This document shows, in pieces, positions 36,915-45,592 of a stretch of DNA of 64,000 nt. Below the pieces are notes generated by a model. That model saw nothing but the letters and a program-made list of their open reading frames with translations, did not search any database and was not told where the DNA came from. The position numbers were made by a program, and so were the translations under genes. This DNA comes from an uncultured Bacteroidota bacterium (GTDB lineage Bacteria; Bacteroidota; Bacteroidia; JABEUT01). The stretch lies in contig CAIPDV010000121.1 in NCBI GenBank assembly GCA_903863935.1, forward strand, positions 1 through 64,000, written 5' to 3'. Positions within the stretch are counted from its first letter, which is position 1. The number at the start of each line of letters is the position of its first letter.

Positions 36915-36933
36915 CCATTCAAAACATTAAAAA

Positions 36934-38367
36934 ATGACTACACTCAAATCAACACAAACTATTGGTTCTACAGATAATCTGATTCTTATTGGCAATGCCA
37001 AAAGCGACTTTTCTAAACATGGGCTATCCAAAGCTGAAGCAGATTTTGTAACAAAACAAATCAAGGCTGAAGAGCATACTATCAATATAAATCAATACTC
37101 CCGCCGGATACTCATTTACATTGCAGAAGACAAGAAAAATGAGAACCTTTTACTGGAGGCATTCCGCAAAGCGGGAAGCAAAGCATGCGGAGTATTTAAT
37201 GCTGCCAAAGCAGCTCAGGTTACACTTGTTGATTTGGCCGGAAACGGAGCCCACACACTTGCTTTTGCAGAGGGAATGGCTCTTGCCAACTACCAATTTA
37301 TCCAATTAAAGAAAGATGCAAAAAAATTGGAGCATTCACTTAAAAATATCCTTATCCATTCGAAAAATATAAGCACCAAAGAAATTGGGAACTTACAAAT
37401 TGTGGTGGATGCTACAGAAATGGCGAGAACTTTGGTGAATAAACCGCTCAACTATCTTAACGCCGTTCAACTTGCAAAGGAATTTGAAAAGATGGGTAAA
37501 GAAGCAGGTTTTAAAGTAGAGGTATTTAACAAAGCTAAAATTACAGCCCTTAAAATGGGAGGATTATTAGCCGTAAATATGGGTAGTATTGACCCACCAA
37601 CTTTTACTGTTATGGAATACAAACCTAAGAATGCGGTAAATAAAAAGCCTTATATGTTGGTTGGGAAAGGAGTTGTATATGATACCGGAGGCCTCAGTAT
37701 TAAGCCAACCGCCGGTATGGCAGATATGAAATGCGATATGGCCGGAGCGGCAGTTGTTGGAAGCACCATGTATGCTATTGCTAAGGCTGGATTGCCGGTA
37801 TGGGTGGTAGGATTAACACCTGCAACAGACAACCGCCCCGGAGGAAATGCTTATACCAACGGTGATATACTTACCATGCATAGCGGTGCTACCGTTGAAA
37901 TGCTGAATGCAGATGCGGAAGGCCGGTTGATATTGGCAGACGCATTGAGCTATGGTAAAAAATACAACCCTGAATTGGCGATTGACCTTGCAACCTTGAC
38001 AGGCGCAGCAGCAGCCGCTATCGGTAAATATGGAATTGTTGCGATGGGTACTGCTGACAAAAAGCAATTCGATGCTCTTAAAGAGAGCGGTGAACATGTA
38101 AATGAAAGACTTGTAGAGTTCCCTATGTGGGAAGAATACGGCGACCTTTTGAAAACCGAAATAGCAGACATGAAAAACATTGGCGGACCTTATGCCGGAG
38201 CCATTACCGCAGGAAAGTTTTTGGAAAAGTTCACTTCTTACCCTTGGATACATTTGGATATTGCAGGACCTGCTTTCATTGAAGCTGCATGGGATTACAA
38301 ACCTAAAGGCGGGACTGGTTATGGTGTAAGATTATTGTTTGACTTTTTGAGTAATGTGAAGAAATAG
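36934..38367 (+). CDS. pepA: Leucyl aminopeptidase (M17)
   Basis: 477-residue cytoplasmic M17 peptidase that releases N-terminal residues. Metal and catalytic signature: VGKGVVYDTGGLSIKP (Lys and Asp), MKCDMAGAAVV (Asp) and the strict M17 block NADAEGRLILADAL (Asp, Glu, Arg). N-terminal macro-like domain over residues 1-160, catalytic domain 165-470. Length is normal. It precedes, but does not overlap, the beta-lactamase operon 28 bp on. Confidence 0.95.
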   Translation: MTTLKSTQTIGSTDNLILIGNAKSDFSKHGLSKAEADFVTKQIKAEEHTININQYSRRILIYIAEDKKNENLLLEAFRKAGSKACGVFNAAKAAQVTLVDLAGNGAHTLAFAEGMALANYQFIQLKKDAKKLEHSLKNILIHSKNISTKEIGNLQIVVDATEMARTLVNKPLNYLNAVQLAKEFEKMGKEAGFKVEVFNKAKITALKMGGLLAVNMGSIDPPTFTVMEYKPKNAVNKKPYMLVGKGVVYDTGGLSIKPTAGMADMKCDMAGAAVVGSTMYAIAKAGLPVWVVGLTPATDNRPGGNAYTNGDILTMHSGATVEMLNADAEGRLILADALSYGKKYNPELAIDLATLTGAAAAAIGKYGIVAMGTADKKQFDALKESGEHVNERLVEFPMWEEYGDLLKTEIADMKNIGGPYAGAITAGKFLEKFTSYPWIHLDIAGPAFIEAAWDYKPKGGTGYGVRLLFDFLSNVKK

Positions 38368-38395
38368 CACTTATATTAGGGGTATAAAAAATGAA

Positions 38396-39151
38396 ATGCG
38401 AGTTTGCCTGATTCTGATTGCAATACTTTTTCTCTTCAAGCCAGGTGAAGCGCAAGTTTCTCCTAAAAAGATTGAGGCAAGATTAGCTAATCTGCTCAAA
38501 CAACACTGTGACAATTATTGCCAAGATGAAGAATACCTGGATGCTTTTTCGAAAAAATTCATTTATTGCCTAAACAACTATAATTTCACTATAAAATATC
38601 CGTTTGAAAAATTAAAATCACTGGAATTTCAAACCCTGACTTCTCCCGACAGTCTGGTTCGGATTTATAGCTGGCCTGGTGTGCAGGGTGGCGATTCTTT
38701 CTGGACTGAAGATGCGATTCAATACTCTACGAATGATAAAGTCCATGCTTATATTACCGATTCCAATTCGAATGAAGCATACTTTACGTTTGATACTTTG
38801 AATGATTCCGGAAAAGTGTATTATATTCTGATAAAAGATGGAGGAGGCGCTTGTATGAGCACTGCTTCGGTGCGGATTTTTACAATAGAAAATGGAAAAC
38901 TAAATACTCGTGCTAAAATAATTAAAACAAAGTCGGGATTAACCTCAAACATCATAGTCGATTACAATTATTGCGACACACCGGATTCAATACTGATATC
39001 TAAGCGAAATGAAAAAGTTGATTTTATAGAATATGATGTTAGTAAGCGTATTATTTATATTCCGATTGTTACTGAAAATATGGTTATGACTACAAATCAT
39101 ATGACTTATAAATTTGATACTATTGAACATTGCTTTAAACGAATATTTTAA
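38396..39151 (+). CDS. Exported protein of unknown function
   Basis: 251 residues with a signal peptide (MRVCLILIAILFLFKPGEAQ). The mature part has two Cys-rich spots (CDNYCQDEEY and GGGACMSTASVRIF) and ends without a sorting domain, so it is probably periplasmic. No family recognised. An ATG five bases earlier is out of frame. The stop overlaps the next start (TAATG), the first of three genes coupled this way. Confidence 0.75.
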   Translation: MRVCLILIAILFLFKPGEAQVSPKKIEARLANLLKQHCDNYCQDEEYLDAFSKKFIYCLNNYNFTIKYPFEKLKSLEFQTLTSPDSLVRIYSWPGVQGGDSFWTEDAIQYSTNDKVHAYITDSNSNEAYFTFDTLNDSGKVYYILIKDGGGACMSTASVRIFTIENGKLNTRAKIIKTKSGLTSNIIVDYNYCDTPDSILISKRNEKVDFIEYDVSKRIIYIPIVTENMVMTTNHMTYKFDTIEHCFKRIF

Positions 39152-39777
39152 TGAGCATAATTGACAAACTTGCCTCCGCTGTCAGAGTGCGAAATACAGA
39201 GCCCACCAAGGATTTAGCACAACAAATAGTTGCTAAGAATGATAAATCTGCGATTAAGGAATTGGTGGCTAATCTCAGTAATAAAAACAAGAACTTGCAA
39301 AGCGATTGTATTAAGACCTTGTATGAAGTCGGAGAGCGCAAACCGGACCTAATTGCAGAATATGACAAGGAGTTTTTGGAGCTTCTAACCCATAAAAATA
39401 ATCGCTTAGTTTGGGGTGCGATGACCGCCCTTGATTGCATTGCGAGTATCAACCCCAAAGGGATTTACAAGAATCTGTCTTTGATTTTGAAGATATCAGA
39501 TACGGGTTCGGTTATTACCAAAGACCATTCAATTGGAATATTAACCAAAGTTGCTGCTGTTAAGGAATACAAAGACAATGCTTTAACACTTTTGTTGGAC
39601 CAATTTAAAACTGCCGCCACTAATCAGTTGCCAAAATATGCTGAAGATGCAGTTTCGGTTATTGATAGTAAATACAAAAAAGATTTTATAAAAATCCTGT
39701 CTTCACGTTTGGGTGATATTGATAAAGACACCAAGCGCAACCGAGTTGAAAAGGTGATAAAGAAATTGAGTAAGTAA
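39151..39777 (+). CDS. HEAT/ARM-repeat-like cytoplasmic protein
   Basis: 208 residues, nearly all helical, with repeated units of about 35-40 residues (AIKELVANLSNKNKNLQSDC, EFLELLTHKNNRLVWGAMTA, NLSLILKISDTGSVITKDHS) that look like HEAT/ARM repeats. No signal peptide. Probably a protein-binding scaffold. Coupled by single-base overlaps (TAATG) to genes on both sides, including the beta-lactamase. It resembles small Bacteroidota HEAT proteins without known role. Confidence 0.75.
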   Translation: MSIIDKLASAVRVRNTEPTKDLAQQIVAKNDKSAIKELVANLSNKNKNLQSDCIKTLYEVGERKPDLIAEYDKEFLELLTHKNNRLVWGAMTALDCIASINPKGIYKNLSLILKISDTGSVITKDHSIGILTKVAAVKEYKDNALTLLLDQFKTAATNQLPKYAEDAVSVIDSKYKKDFIKILSSRLGDIDKDTKRNRVEKVIKKLSK

Positions 39778-40730
39778 TGAAAAGAACCATTTTGTTAAGT
39801 ATTTTATTTTGCAGCATATTGTCGCTATTTGAACTTGGAGGCTGCAACCGGAGCAACCATACCAACAGTGGTTTGCAAAATCATGATTCTTTAAAAGTAC
39901 AAAATCATGACTCCTTGCGAAAAACTATTACTCAAATTGCTCAAGACGCTAAGGGCACTGTTTGCGTATCCATCGAGAACTTAGAAATGGGTGATACCCT
40001 ATCTTTCAATGGCAGTCATCATTCGCCAATGCAAAGTGTTTTTAAGTTTCCAATTGCATTGGCAATATTGAATATGGTTGATAAGGGCACCCTATCCCTT
40101 GAGCAAAAAATACATGTTACAAAGGAGGATTTATCGGATACTGAAACTATGAGCACAATGCGGGATAAGCTTTCAGGAAATGATACTAGCGTAACACTGC
40201 ATGAATTACTCAATTATATGGTAACAGAAAGTGATAACATAGCCTGTGATATTTTATTGGAGAAAGCCGGCGGACCAAAACAAGTAGAAGATTTTATTCA
40301 TGATTTGGGAGCCAAGCAAATTGCTATTGCCGCATCAGAAAAAGAAATGCACCATGACGATAAACTGCAATATCTCAGTTGGTGCGAAGCCAAAGAAATG
40401 ACCCATTTATTAAAACTCTTTTATACCGGTAAATGCCTTTCGCCTTCGTCTACAGATTTCCTCCGAAAAATGATGGAAGGAACACAAACCAGCGCAAAAC
40501 GTTTCAGGGCATTATTACCTAAAGGAACAGTAGTTGCTGACAAAACTGGCACTTCGGGTACTTTGCATGGCATAGCAGCTGCTACCAACGATGCAGGAAT
40601 TATAACACTGCCTAATGGCAAACATTTAATTGTTACTGTTTTTGTAACCGATTCAAAAGCTGATTTTAATACCCGTGAAACTGTTATAGCAAGGATTGCA
40701 AAGGCCGCCTATGATGAGATGGGGAAATGA
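39777..40730 (+). CDS. Class A beta-lactamase (likely lipoprotein, A2-like)
   Basis: 317-residue serine beta-lactamase. The active-site SVFK is at 87-90, the SDN loop ESDN at 151-154, the omega-loop Glu in SEKEM (about 187-191) and KTG in DKTGTS (256-258). The KEM omega loop and the long SxxK-SDN spacing fit subclass A2 enzymes of Bacteroidota. The N-terminus ends in LGGC, a lipobox with Cys23, so it may be anchored in a membrane; a twice-repeated QNHDSLK linker follows. All catalytic motifs are intact, so penicillin or cephalosporin hydrolysis is plausible, spectrum unknown. It is chromosomal, in a housekeeping context, with no mobility genes. Confidence 0.93.
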   Translation: MKRTILLSILFCSILSLFELGGCNRSNHTNSGLQNHDSLKVQNHDSLRKTITQIAQDAKGTVCVSIENLEMGDTLSFNGSHHSPMQSVFKFPIALAILNMVDKGTLSLEQKIHVTKEDLSDTETMSTMRDKLSGNDTSVTLHELLNYMVTESDNIACDILLEKAGGPKQVEDFIHDLGAKQIAIAASEKEMHHDDKLQYLSWCEAKEMTHLLKLFYTGKCLSPSSTDFLRKMMEGTQTSAKRFRALLPKGTVVADKTGTSGTLHGIAAATNDAGIITLPNGKHLIVTVFVTDSKADFNTRETVIARIAKAAYDEMGK

Positions 40731-40793
40731 GATTATCCGTAATGTCTTGATTTGAATATAATGTTTTCTCCTTATAGATGAAAAAAAAATTGC

Positions 40794-40801
40794 TATCTTT
40801 G
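40794..40801 (+). promoter_or_regulatory. -7 box for the small membrane protein gene
   Basis: TATCTTTG fits TAnnTTTG, 26 bp before the first ATG at 40827. Confidence 0.5.
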
Positions 40802-40826
40802 AATTAGATAATTGTAAGAAAGATTA

Positions 40827-41048
40827 ATGCAACAAAAACAGTTAATTATTATGGAAACACCTGAAGAAAAATTACCTGAAAGTATTGAAGTTAACTTATT
40901 ACAAGAAGGAAAAATTGAACCAGGAATACAAATTAACCGGTTTGTAAGTCTCCTTGCTAAAACAGGTTTAAGGCTTTTCCTAATCTCTGTTTTCGTATTT
41001 TTTTTCGTGCTAATATTTATGAGTCATACCTATAGTTACCATTTATAA
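40827..41048 (+). CDS. Small single-pass membrane protein, unknown
   Basis: 73 residues (65 if it starts at the second ATG, METPEEK, at 40851). It has an acidic N-terminus, then one strong hydrophobic helix near the C-terminus (LRLFLISVFVFFFVLIFMS), giving a C-tail-anchored topology. It has a promoter box of its own. No homolog recognised. Confidence 0.55.
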   Translation: MQQKQLIIMETPEEKLPESIEVNLLQEGKIEPGIQINRFVSLLAKTGLRLFLISVFVFFFVLIFMSHTYSYHL

Positions 41049-41120
41049 TAGAGTGAACCGATTCTAAGGAATAATAGGAAAAGTAATTAAACAATTTCGA
41101 AAGACCCGAGCAAGTCCGTA

Positions 41121-41768
41121 TTATTGCAACGCCTGATATTGTTGCTTAAAATTATAAAGCGGAACCCCAATAGATTTCTTACTTCCATCCGGATAAATAA
41201 CATTAAAGTGCACGTGGTCAAACTCCATAAACTTTTGGAAAATATCAATTTTTTCTTCCGTTCTTTCGTCCACTGCAAAACCACCTATTATCCGTGCAGT
41301 GCAAGTTTGTTTTTCCTGACTGCAACTAGCGAATGGAACCCTTAAGGGTTCATTTTTCTCCATATCTATTTGCCAATTGCCACTTCCATCTCTTCTGGTT
41401 TTTGAAAATTTAATTGAAACACCAAGTGCCTGTGTTACATTATTCGGAACGATGATTGAAATAAAGGCCGGCCGCTTGTTAACCTTGTCCTTTGCTACGG
41501 CCAGAGTAAGGTATTCCATCGAATCCTGACCTTCTCTTTTATAAGGAACATCCAGGAACATCATGGTCCCTTTCTCCATATTTTGTATATCCCATTTGAA
41601 AGACTGGTCTGCCCTATCCGCAATTGCTTTCACACTATCGGGATTATTTAAATAAGCTACCTGAATTCTGTTACCAAGCGCAGTTAAGGTATCTTGATTT
41701 TGACCGTAACTAGCGGTGCAAAGAAGCACTACTGGAATTAAACCAACCAGTTTTCTCATCAGAAACAT
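41121..41768 (-). CDS. Exported protein, possibly IalB-like
   Basis: 215 residues with a signal peptide (ends TASYGQNQ). Two Cys in a short spacing (FASCSQEKQTCTARI) and the flow of the C-terminal half (ALGVSIKFSKTRRDG, then LRVPFASC) resemble the invasion-associated locus B fold, but only weakly, so I do not claim the family. Three bases downstream of the Tat-exported aminotransferase and probably co-transcribed with it. Confidence 0.7.
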   Translation of the reverse strand: MFLMRKLVGLIPVVLLCTASYGQNQDTLTALGNRIQVAYLNNPDSVKAIADRADQSFKWDIQNMEKGTMMFLDVPYKREGQDSMEYLTLAVAKDKVNKRPAFISIIVPNNVTQALGVSIKFSKTRRDGSGNWQIDMEKNEPLRVPFASCSQEKQTCTARIIGGFAVDERTEEKIDIFQKFMEFDHVHFNVIYPDGSKKSIGVPLYNFKQQYQALQ

Positions 41769-41771
41769 CTA

Positions 41772-43100
41772 TTATTTTTTTGGTTTATCATCCTTCTTTG
41801 GTGGCGGCGGATCTGACTTGGCAATCTCTGCTATGCCTTCCACAAGCCTGTCCAGCTCCCAAAGTGAATTATAGATATTCGGGGAAACCCTAACGCAGTT
41901 TAGCTTTTCATATACTATAGGGGTAACAAATATCTTTTTATTCTCGAATAATTTAGAACATATATCCCCACCATTCCAGCCTTCAATGGAGAAAGCAGCA
42001 ATTGCGCAAGAATATTTGGCTAAACTTGAGGTGCTGAATGAAACCTTCGGAATATTCTTTGCTTTGTTCATCCAGTAATCTTTCAGGAAACGCAACCTGG
42101 CTTCTTTACGCTGTATTCCTATTCCCTCCATAAAATCCACGGCATTTCCTATTGCCATTTCACTGGCATTAGATCTTGTTCCTAGCCATTCAAACCTCTT
42201 TATATCGTCTCCTTCCGGATTATCATCACCCAGCAAAGGCCAGATATTTTTAATCTTATCCTTTTTGATGTAGAGCAAACCACTTCCAAACGGTGCCCCT
42301 AACCATTTATGCAGAGATGTAGCAAAATAATCGGCTCCCGTATCTGGTATTTTAAAATCAAAGTGATTGAAAGAGTGCGCCCCATCCACAACTACATCAC
42401 ATCCTTTGGCATGTGCCATATCGGCAATCTTTTTTGCCGGCATTATTTGTCCCACCCAGTTAATTACATGTGTAATATGAACAATCTTTGTTTTTGAGGT
42501 AATAGCATCTGCATACGCTTTCACAATTGCATCGTCATTTTCGAGCGGGAAATCCCAGTCAACCCAATTTAATTTAATGCCATCTCTTTTCTCCCGTTGC
42601 TTCCAAGCAGTCATCATGTGCGGGTAATCATACTTAGTAAGCACAACTTCATCGCCTGCTTTAAGGTGCAAGCCAAAGATAACAGTGTTCAAACCTTCGG
42701 TAGAATTGCGGTTTATGGCAATTTCCTCCGGAGAACATCCTGCAAGGTCGGCGAGTTTAGCACGTAAAGGCTCTCTGCCTTCTTCCAAAACCTTCCACAT
42801 ATAATAGGACGGCCCTTCATTACAATGCTTATAGTTTTCAATATGTGCATCCTGAACTACTTTAGGTTGAGCACTTACTCCACCTGCATTCAGGTTGACA
42901 ACGTTAGGTGATAAAGTATAGCTTTCCCTAACCCAGGTCCAAAAATCTTCATCATTTGCTGTATCAAGCGGATTTCGCCTGCCAAGTTTGGTTACTTTGT
43001 TTTCAAGCGTTTCGGCAAAAGCCGGATTTGAAAACTTTAAGAATGATAAAGAACCAGCCAATAAGGCAGATTTACCAATGAAATCTCTGCGTGATACCAT
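41772..43100 (-). CDS. Tat-exported class V aminotransferase (isopenicillin N epimerase-like)
   Basis: 442 residues. The N-terminus SRRDFIGKSALLAGSLSFL is a twin-arginine signal, so this PLP enzyme is probably exported folded to the periplasm. Fold marks: NLNAGGVSAQPKVVQ, INRNSTEGLNTVIFGL, VVDGAHSFNHFDF, PLP lysine in TSLHKWLGAPFGSGLLY. The tail is Pro/Lys-rich (PPPPKKDDKPKK). The isopenicillin N epimerase label is a family name, not evidence of antibiotic synthesis; cysteine desulfurase-like or racemase chemistry is also possible. Confidence 0.9.
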   Translation of the reverse strand: MVSRRDFIGKSALLAGSLSFLKFSNPAFAETLENKVTKLGRRNPLDTANDEDFWTWVRESYTLSPNVVNLNAGGVSAQPKVVQDAHIENYKHCNEGPSYYMWKVLEEGREPLRAKLADLAGCSPEEIAINRNSTEGLNTVIFGLHLKAGDEVVLTKYDYPHMMTAWKQREKRDGIKLNWVDWDFPLENDDAIVKAYADAITSKTKIVHITHVINWVGQIMPAKKIADMAHAKGCDVVVDGAHSFNHFDFKIPDTGADYFATSLHKWLGAPFGSGLLYIKKDKIKNIWPLLGDDNPEGDDIKRFEWLGTRSNASEMAIGNAVDFMEGIGIQRKEARLRFLKDYWMNKAKNIPKVSFSTSSLAKYSCAIAAFSIEGWNGGDICSKLFENKKIFVTPIVYEKLNCVRVSPNIYNSLWELDRLVEGIAEIAKSDPPPPKKDDKPKK

Positions 43101-43122
43101 TTGAAAATGAAATTGATTGGTT

Positions 43123-43130
43123 CAAATGTA
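43123..43130 (-). promoter_or_regulatory. -7 box for the aminotransferase operon
   Basis: Minus strand TACATTTG (plus-strand CAAATGTA), 23 bp before the ATG at 43100. Confidence 0.5.
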
Positions 43131-43198
43131 AAAATTATATCAACGGCAGCAACTTTTACCTAATATTGCCTTCCCTATAAAATTTAGGGGCAGATGAG

Positions 43199-43225
43199 TT
43201 GATATTTAAAAAAATATTACCTTTG
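43199..43225 (+). promoter_or_regulatory. Promoter of rplU-rpmA
   Basis: TTG at 43199-43201 and -7 box TACCTTTG at 43218-43225, 16 bases apart, close to the Bacteroidota TTG-N17-TAnnTTTG consensus. This is the best two-part promoter match in the window. Confidence 0.6.
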
Positions 43226-43266
43226 CAGCCCTTAAAGAAAAAAGAACAGTTAAAAATCTGAGAATC

Positions 43267-43791
43267 ATGTACGCAATTGTAGATATAGCAGGCCAACAGC
43301 ACAAGGTCTCCAAGAAACAAAAAATCTATGTGCACCGCCTGAAAGCAGCTGAAGGAAGCCAGGTAGAATTCAATAAAGTTCTGCTGGTGGATAACGAAGG
43401 AGCTATCAGTGTTGGTATGCCATTTGTTGACGGAACCCGTGTTGCAGCCAAGGTTGTTGCCCATGTAAAAGACGACAAAGTATTGGTTTTTAAGAAAAAA
43501 CGCAGAAAAGGTTACAAAAGACTGAATGGTCACCGCCAATATTTAACCCAATTGCTAATTCATGGCATTTTTGGTAAAGGCGAAGCTATTGAAGAAGTTG
43601 TAGAAGAAGTAAGGATTGTTAATCCGGTTGAAGAGGATGTAATAGATACAACCGACGAAAACATGGAAGAGCAAGAACAAGTGGAAGAAGCTCCTAAGAA
43701 AAAGAAGAAAGCAGCTGCCCCAAAAGCAAAGAAAGCTGAAGAACCGGTTGCAGAAAAGAAGAAGACAACTCGTAAAAAGTCAAAAGAATAA
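43267..43791 (+). CDS. rplU: 50S ribosomal protein L21 with charged C-terminal extension
   Basis: 174 residues. The first 100 are standard L21 ([20 protein letters not shown], then [20 protein letters not shown]). The remaining 70 are an acidic stretch followed by Lys/Ala-rich repeats ([18 protein letters not shown]), the extension typical of Bacteroidota L21. Conventional L21 is about 103 residues. Followed by rpmA as in nearly all bacteria. Confidence 0.97.
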   Translation: MYAIVDIAGQQHKVSKKQKIYVHRLKAAEGSQVEFNKVLLVDNEGAISVGMPFVDGTRVAAKVVAHVKDDKVLVFKKKRRKGYKRLNGHRQYLTQLLIHGIFGKGEAIEEVVEEVRIVNPVEEDVIDTTDENMEEQEQVEEAPKKKKKAAAPKAKKAEEPVAEKKKTTRKKSKE

Positions 43792-43817
43792 TATTAACCA
43801 TTAAAGACTAAACAGTC

Positions 43818-44162
43818 ATGGCACACAAGAAAGGTGTTGGTAGTTCAAAGAACGGTAGAGAATCACACGGAAAACGCTTAGGCGTGAAAATATTTGGCGG
43901 ACAGGAAGCAATTGCAGGTAACGTAATCATACGTCAGCGCGGCACTGCATTCCACCCGGGTAAGAATGTTGGTATTGGAAAAGACCATACCATTTTTGCT
44001 TTGGTTGATGGCACAGTTGTGTTCACTACAAAAAAACAAGACAGACGTTACGTTGCTGTTGTTCCAAAAGGAGAAACAGTTGTTGACTTAGCGGCTCAGC
44101 ATGGTGTTAGAACCAAACCAGCCCGTAAGTCAGCTAAGCCTTCCGACGAAGCACAAGCTTAA
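43818..44162 (+). CDS. rpmA: 50S ribosomal protein L27
   Basis: 114 residues, beginning [20 protein letters not shown] and including the [20 protein letters not shown] core. The N-terminus near the peptidyl transferase centre starts directly with AHKKG, with no cleavable Firmicutes-type leader. A short Lys/Ala tail extends it beyond the usual 85-90 residues. In operon with rplU, ending at a terminator. Confidence 0.98.
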   Translation: MAHKKGVGSSKNGRESHGKRLGVKIFGGQEAIAGNVIIRQRGTAFHPGKNVGIGKDHTIFALVDGTVVFTTKKQDRRYVAVVPKGETVVDLAAQHGVRTKPARKSAKPSDEAQA

Positions 44163-44181
44163 TTATACCCTATTATATATG

Positions 44182-44217
44182 AATCCTGCTTAAGAAATTA
44201 GGCAGGATTTTTTATTT
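44182..44217 (+). terminator. Rho-independent terminator of rplU-rpmA
   Basis: Stem AATCCTGC / GCAGGATT with a 12-base loop, then TTTTTTATTT, 20 bp after the rpmA stop. Confidence 0.88.
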
Positions 44218-44341
44218 GTATCAATAACCGTGAACTATATAAGTTAGTCTGGAAATTATGTAACACATACCCTGTTTAAGATACCCACCTTTGTAGTGTT
44301 CTAACCTATAGCAATTTCATGTAGGCAAAACCGGGTACATT

Positions 44342-44836
44342 ATGAAAAAAAAGGAATTAAACATATTTATTGTAGACGAAAACTTAATGGCCAGTTTGGC
44401 TCTTGAAGACTACCTTATAAAGAGATTTGGAAATTGTATTCGGGTGTCCACTTTTAAAAATAATGAAAGCTGTTTGCAAGAAGTTGATAATAACACGCAC
44501 GTAGTAATTGTCAATCATTCATTGGACCAAACTACAGGTCTGGATACATTGAAATCAATAAAGGAGATCAATTCGAATGCAGAAGTTATTATGCTATCGG
44601 ATAAGGAAGACATAGCATTGGCAATTGCATCCTACAGATTGGGAGCAAAAGGCACAGTGATTAAAGGAACCGGTTCCAGGAAAAGAGTATCCATTGTAGT
44701 GAAGCGAATATTGATGGCTCCTATCAGGATAATTGTAAAAGAAGTAGGCTTATCGGAACGGCTAGCTATGTTCCTTACGTCATTTGTTACGGTTGGCGTA
44801 GTTGTTCTGTTCACCTTATTTATAACAAAACATTAA
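44342..44836 (+). CDS. Membrane-anchored pseudo-receiver protein
   Basis: 164 residues. Residues 1-125 are a response-regulator receiver fold: NIFIVDENLMA (acidic pocket Asp12/Glu13), a VVIVNHSLDQTTGLDTL strand, a Ser at about 86 and GAKGTVIK with the conserved Lys108. Where the phospho-accepting Asp should be (end of beta-3) there is Asn58, and the following conserved Pro is Asp, so normal phosphorylation is lost. The C-terminus is a membrane helix (143-162) instead of an output domain. It could be a phospho-independent partner-binding protein at the membrane (inference). Confidence 0.72.
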   Translation: MKKKELNIFIVDENLMASLALEDYLIKRFGNCIRVSTFKNNESCLQEVDNNTHVVIVNHSLDQTTGLDTLKSIKEINSNAEVIMLSDKEDIALAIASYRLGAKGTVIKGTGSRKRVSIVVKRILMAPIRIIVKEVGLSERLAMFLTSFVTVGVVVLFTLFITKH

Positions 44837-44846
44837 ACTAACCAAT

Positions 44847-44936
44847 ATGGCATTCTGGAACTGGTGGGCACTTATAGCAGTAATGCTGGTGGTGGTGATT
44901 TTCGCCAAGCTGTTACATGGTTGGTATAAAAAATAA
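44847..44936 (+). CDS. 29-residue single-helix membrane micropeptide
   Basis: Too short for the ORF track: ATG at 44847, TAA at 44934-44936. The peptide starts MAFWNWWALIAVMLVVV and ends LHGWYKK, a complete Trp-flanked transmembrane helix with a basic end, as in known bacterial membrane micropeptides. It follows the pseudo-receiver stop by 10 bp and precedes the DUF1059-like gene by 17 bp. Codon pattern and tight spacing support it, but only proteomics would prove it. Confidence 0.5.
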   Translation: MAFWNWWALIAVMLVVVIFAKLLHGWYKK

Positions 44937-44953
44937 CACAGTAATTGAACGCG

Positions 44954-45166
44954 ATGAAAACAATGAGTTGCAAAGAGCTGGGCGGACCTTGTGATTCAAA
45001 AGTATCGGCTAATACCTGGCATGAAATGGTGCAGAAAATGACGAAGCACGTTATAACTAATCATCCTGCTACAGCCAAAGAAATGGAGAAAATGCATAAT
45101 AAAGACCCAAAAAAATGGGGCAAGATCTATAAACCAAAATGGGATGCGGCCCCCGAAATTGAATAA
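44954..45166 (+). CDS. Small DUF1059-like protein
   Basis: 70 residues from the ATG at 44954; the track begins at a TTG nine bases upstream. It has the DUF1059 layout: MSCKELGGPCDSKVSANTWH (two Cys), then EMVQKMTKHVITNHPA, a short helical His-rich hairpin. Function of the family is unknown. In a tight plus-strand run between the micropeptide and a VOC protein. Confidence 0.75.
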   Translation: MKTMSCKELGGPCDSKVSANTWHEMVQKMTKHVITNHPATAKEMEKMHNKDPKKWGKIYKPKWDAAPEIE

Positions 45167-45178
45167 TTTTATAAGATC

Positions 45179-45586
45179 ATGAGACAAATAGATGAATACT
45201 CTAATATCCTAACATGGTTCGAAATCCCCGTTACAGATACGATAAGGGCAAAGCAATTCTATGAAACCATATTAGACATTGAAATGAAAACACAGGTCAT
45301 AGAGGAAACGAAAGAAGAAATGACATTTTTTCCTTCTGTAGAGGGAGTAACACAAGCAACGTCAGGAAGGGTTACCGGTGTATTACTTAAAAGCGAGCAT
45401 GCCAAGCCTTCACGTGAAGGTATGCTTATTTACATTAACGCTAGCCCCGAGATACAAACCATTATTGATAAAATAAAGCCTGCAGGTGGAGATGTTATTC
45501 TTCCAAAAACCAAAATGATAGCCGGTTATATCGCCCAGTTTATTGATACCGAAGGCAACAGAGTGGCCTTGCATTCGGAAAACTAA
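45179..45586 (+). CDS. VOC (glyoxalase/bleomycin resistance-like) family protein
   Basis: 135 residues with paired beta-alpha-beta-beta-beta units: ILTWFEIPVTDTIRAKQFYE at the start, a MTFFPS strand, then MLIYINASPEIQTIIDKIKP and AGYIAQFIDTEGNRVALHS. Single-domain VOC proteins act as dimers; the ligand is unknown. It is 12 bp after the DUF1059-like gene, probably one transcript. Confidence 0.9.
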   Translation: MRQIDEYSNILTWFEIPVTDTIRAKQFYETILDIEMKTQVIEETKEEMTFFPSVEGVTQATSGRVTGVLLKSEHAKPSREGMLIYINASPEIQTIIDKIKPAGGDVILPKTKMIAGYIAQFIDTEGNRVALHSEN

Positions 45587-45592
45587 AACTGC

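Noticed and set aside
39777-40730. Recently acquired resistance gene
   Set aside because: No IS, integrase or composition change nearby; it is coupled to genes that look native.
41772-43100. Antibiotic biosynthesis (isopenicillin N epimerase)
   Set aside because: Only the fold is shared; no other beta-lactam synthesis gene is present.
45215-45235. tRNA T-loop-like GGTTCGAAATC
   Set aside because: Lies in the VOC coding frame; no acceptor stem or anticodon arm can be folded around it.
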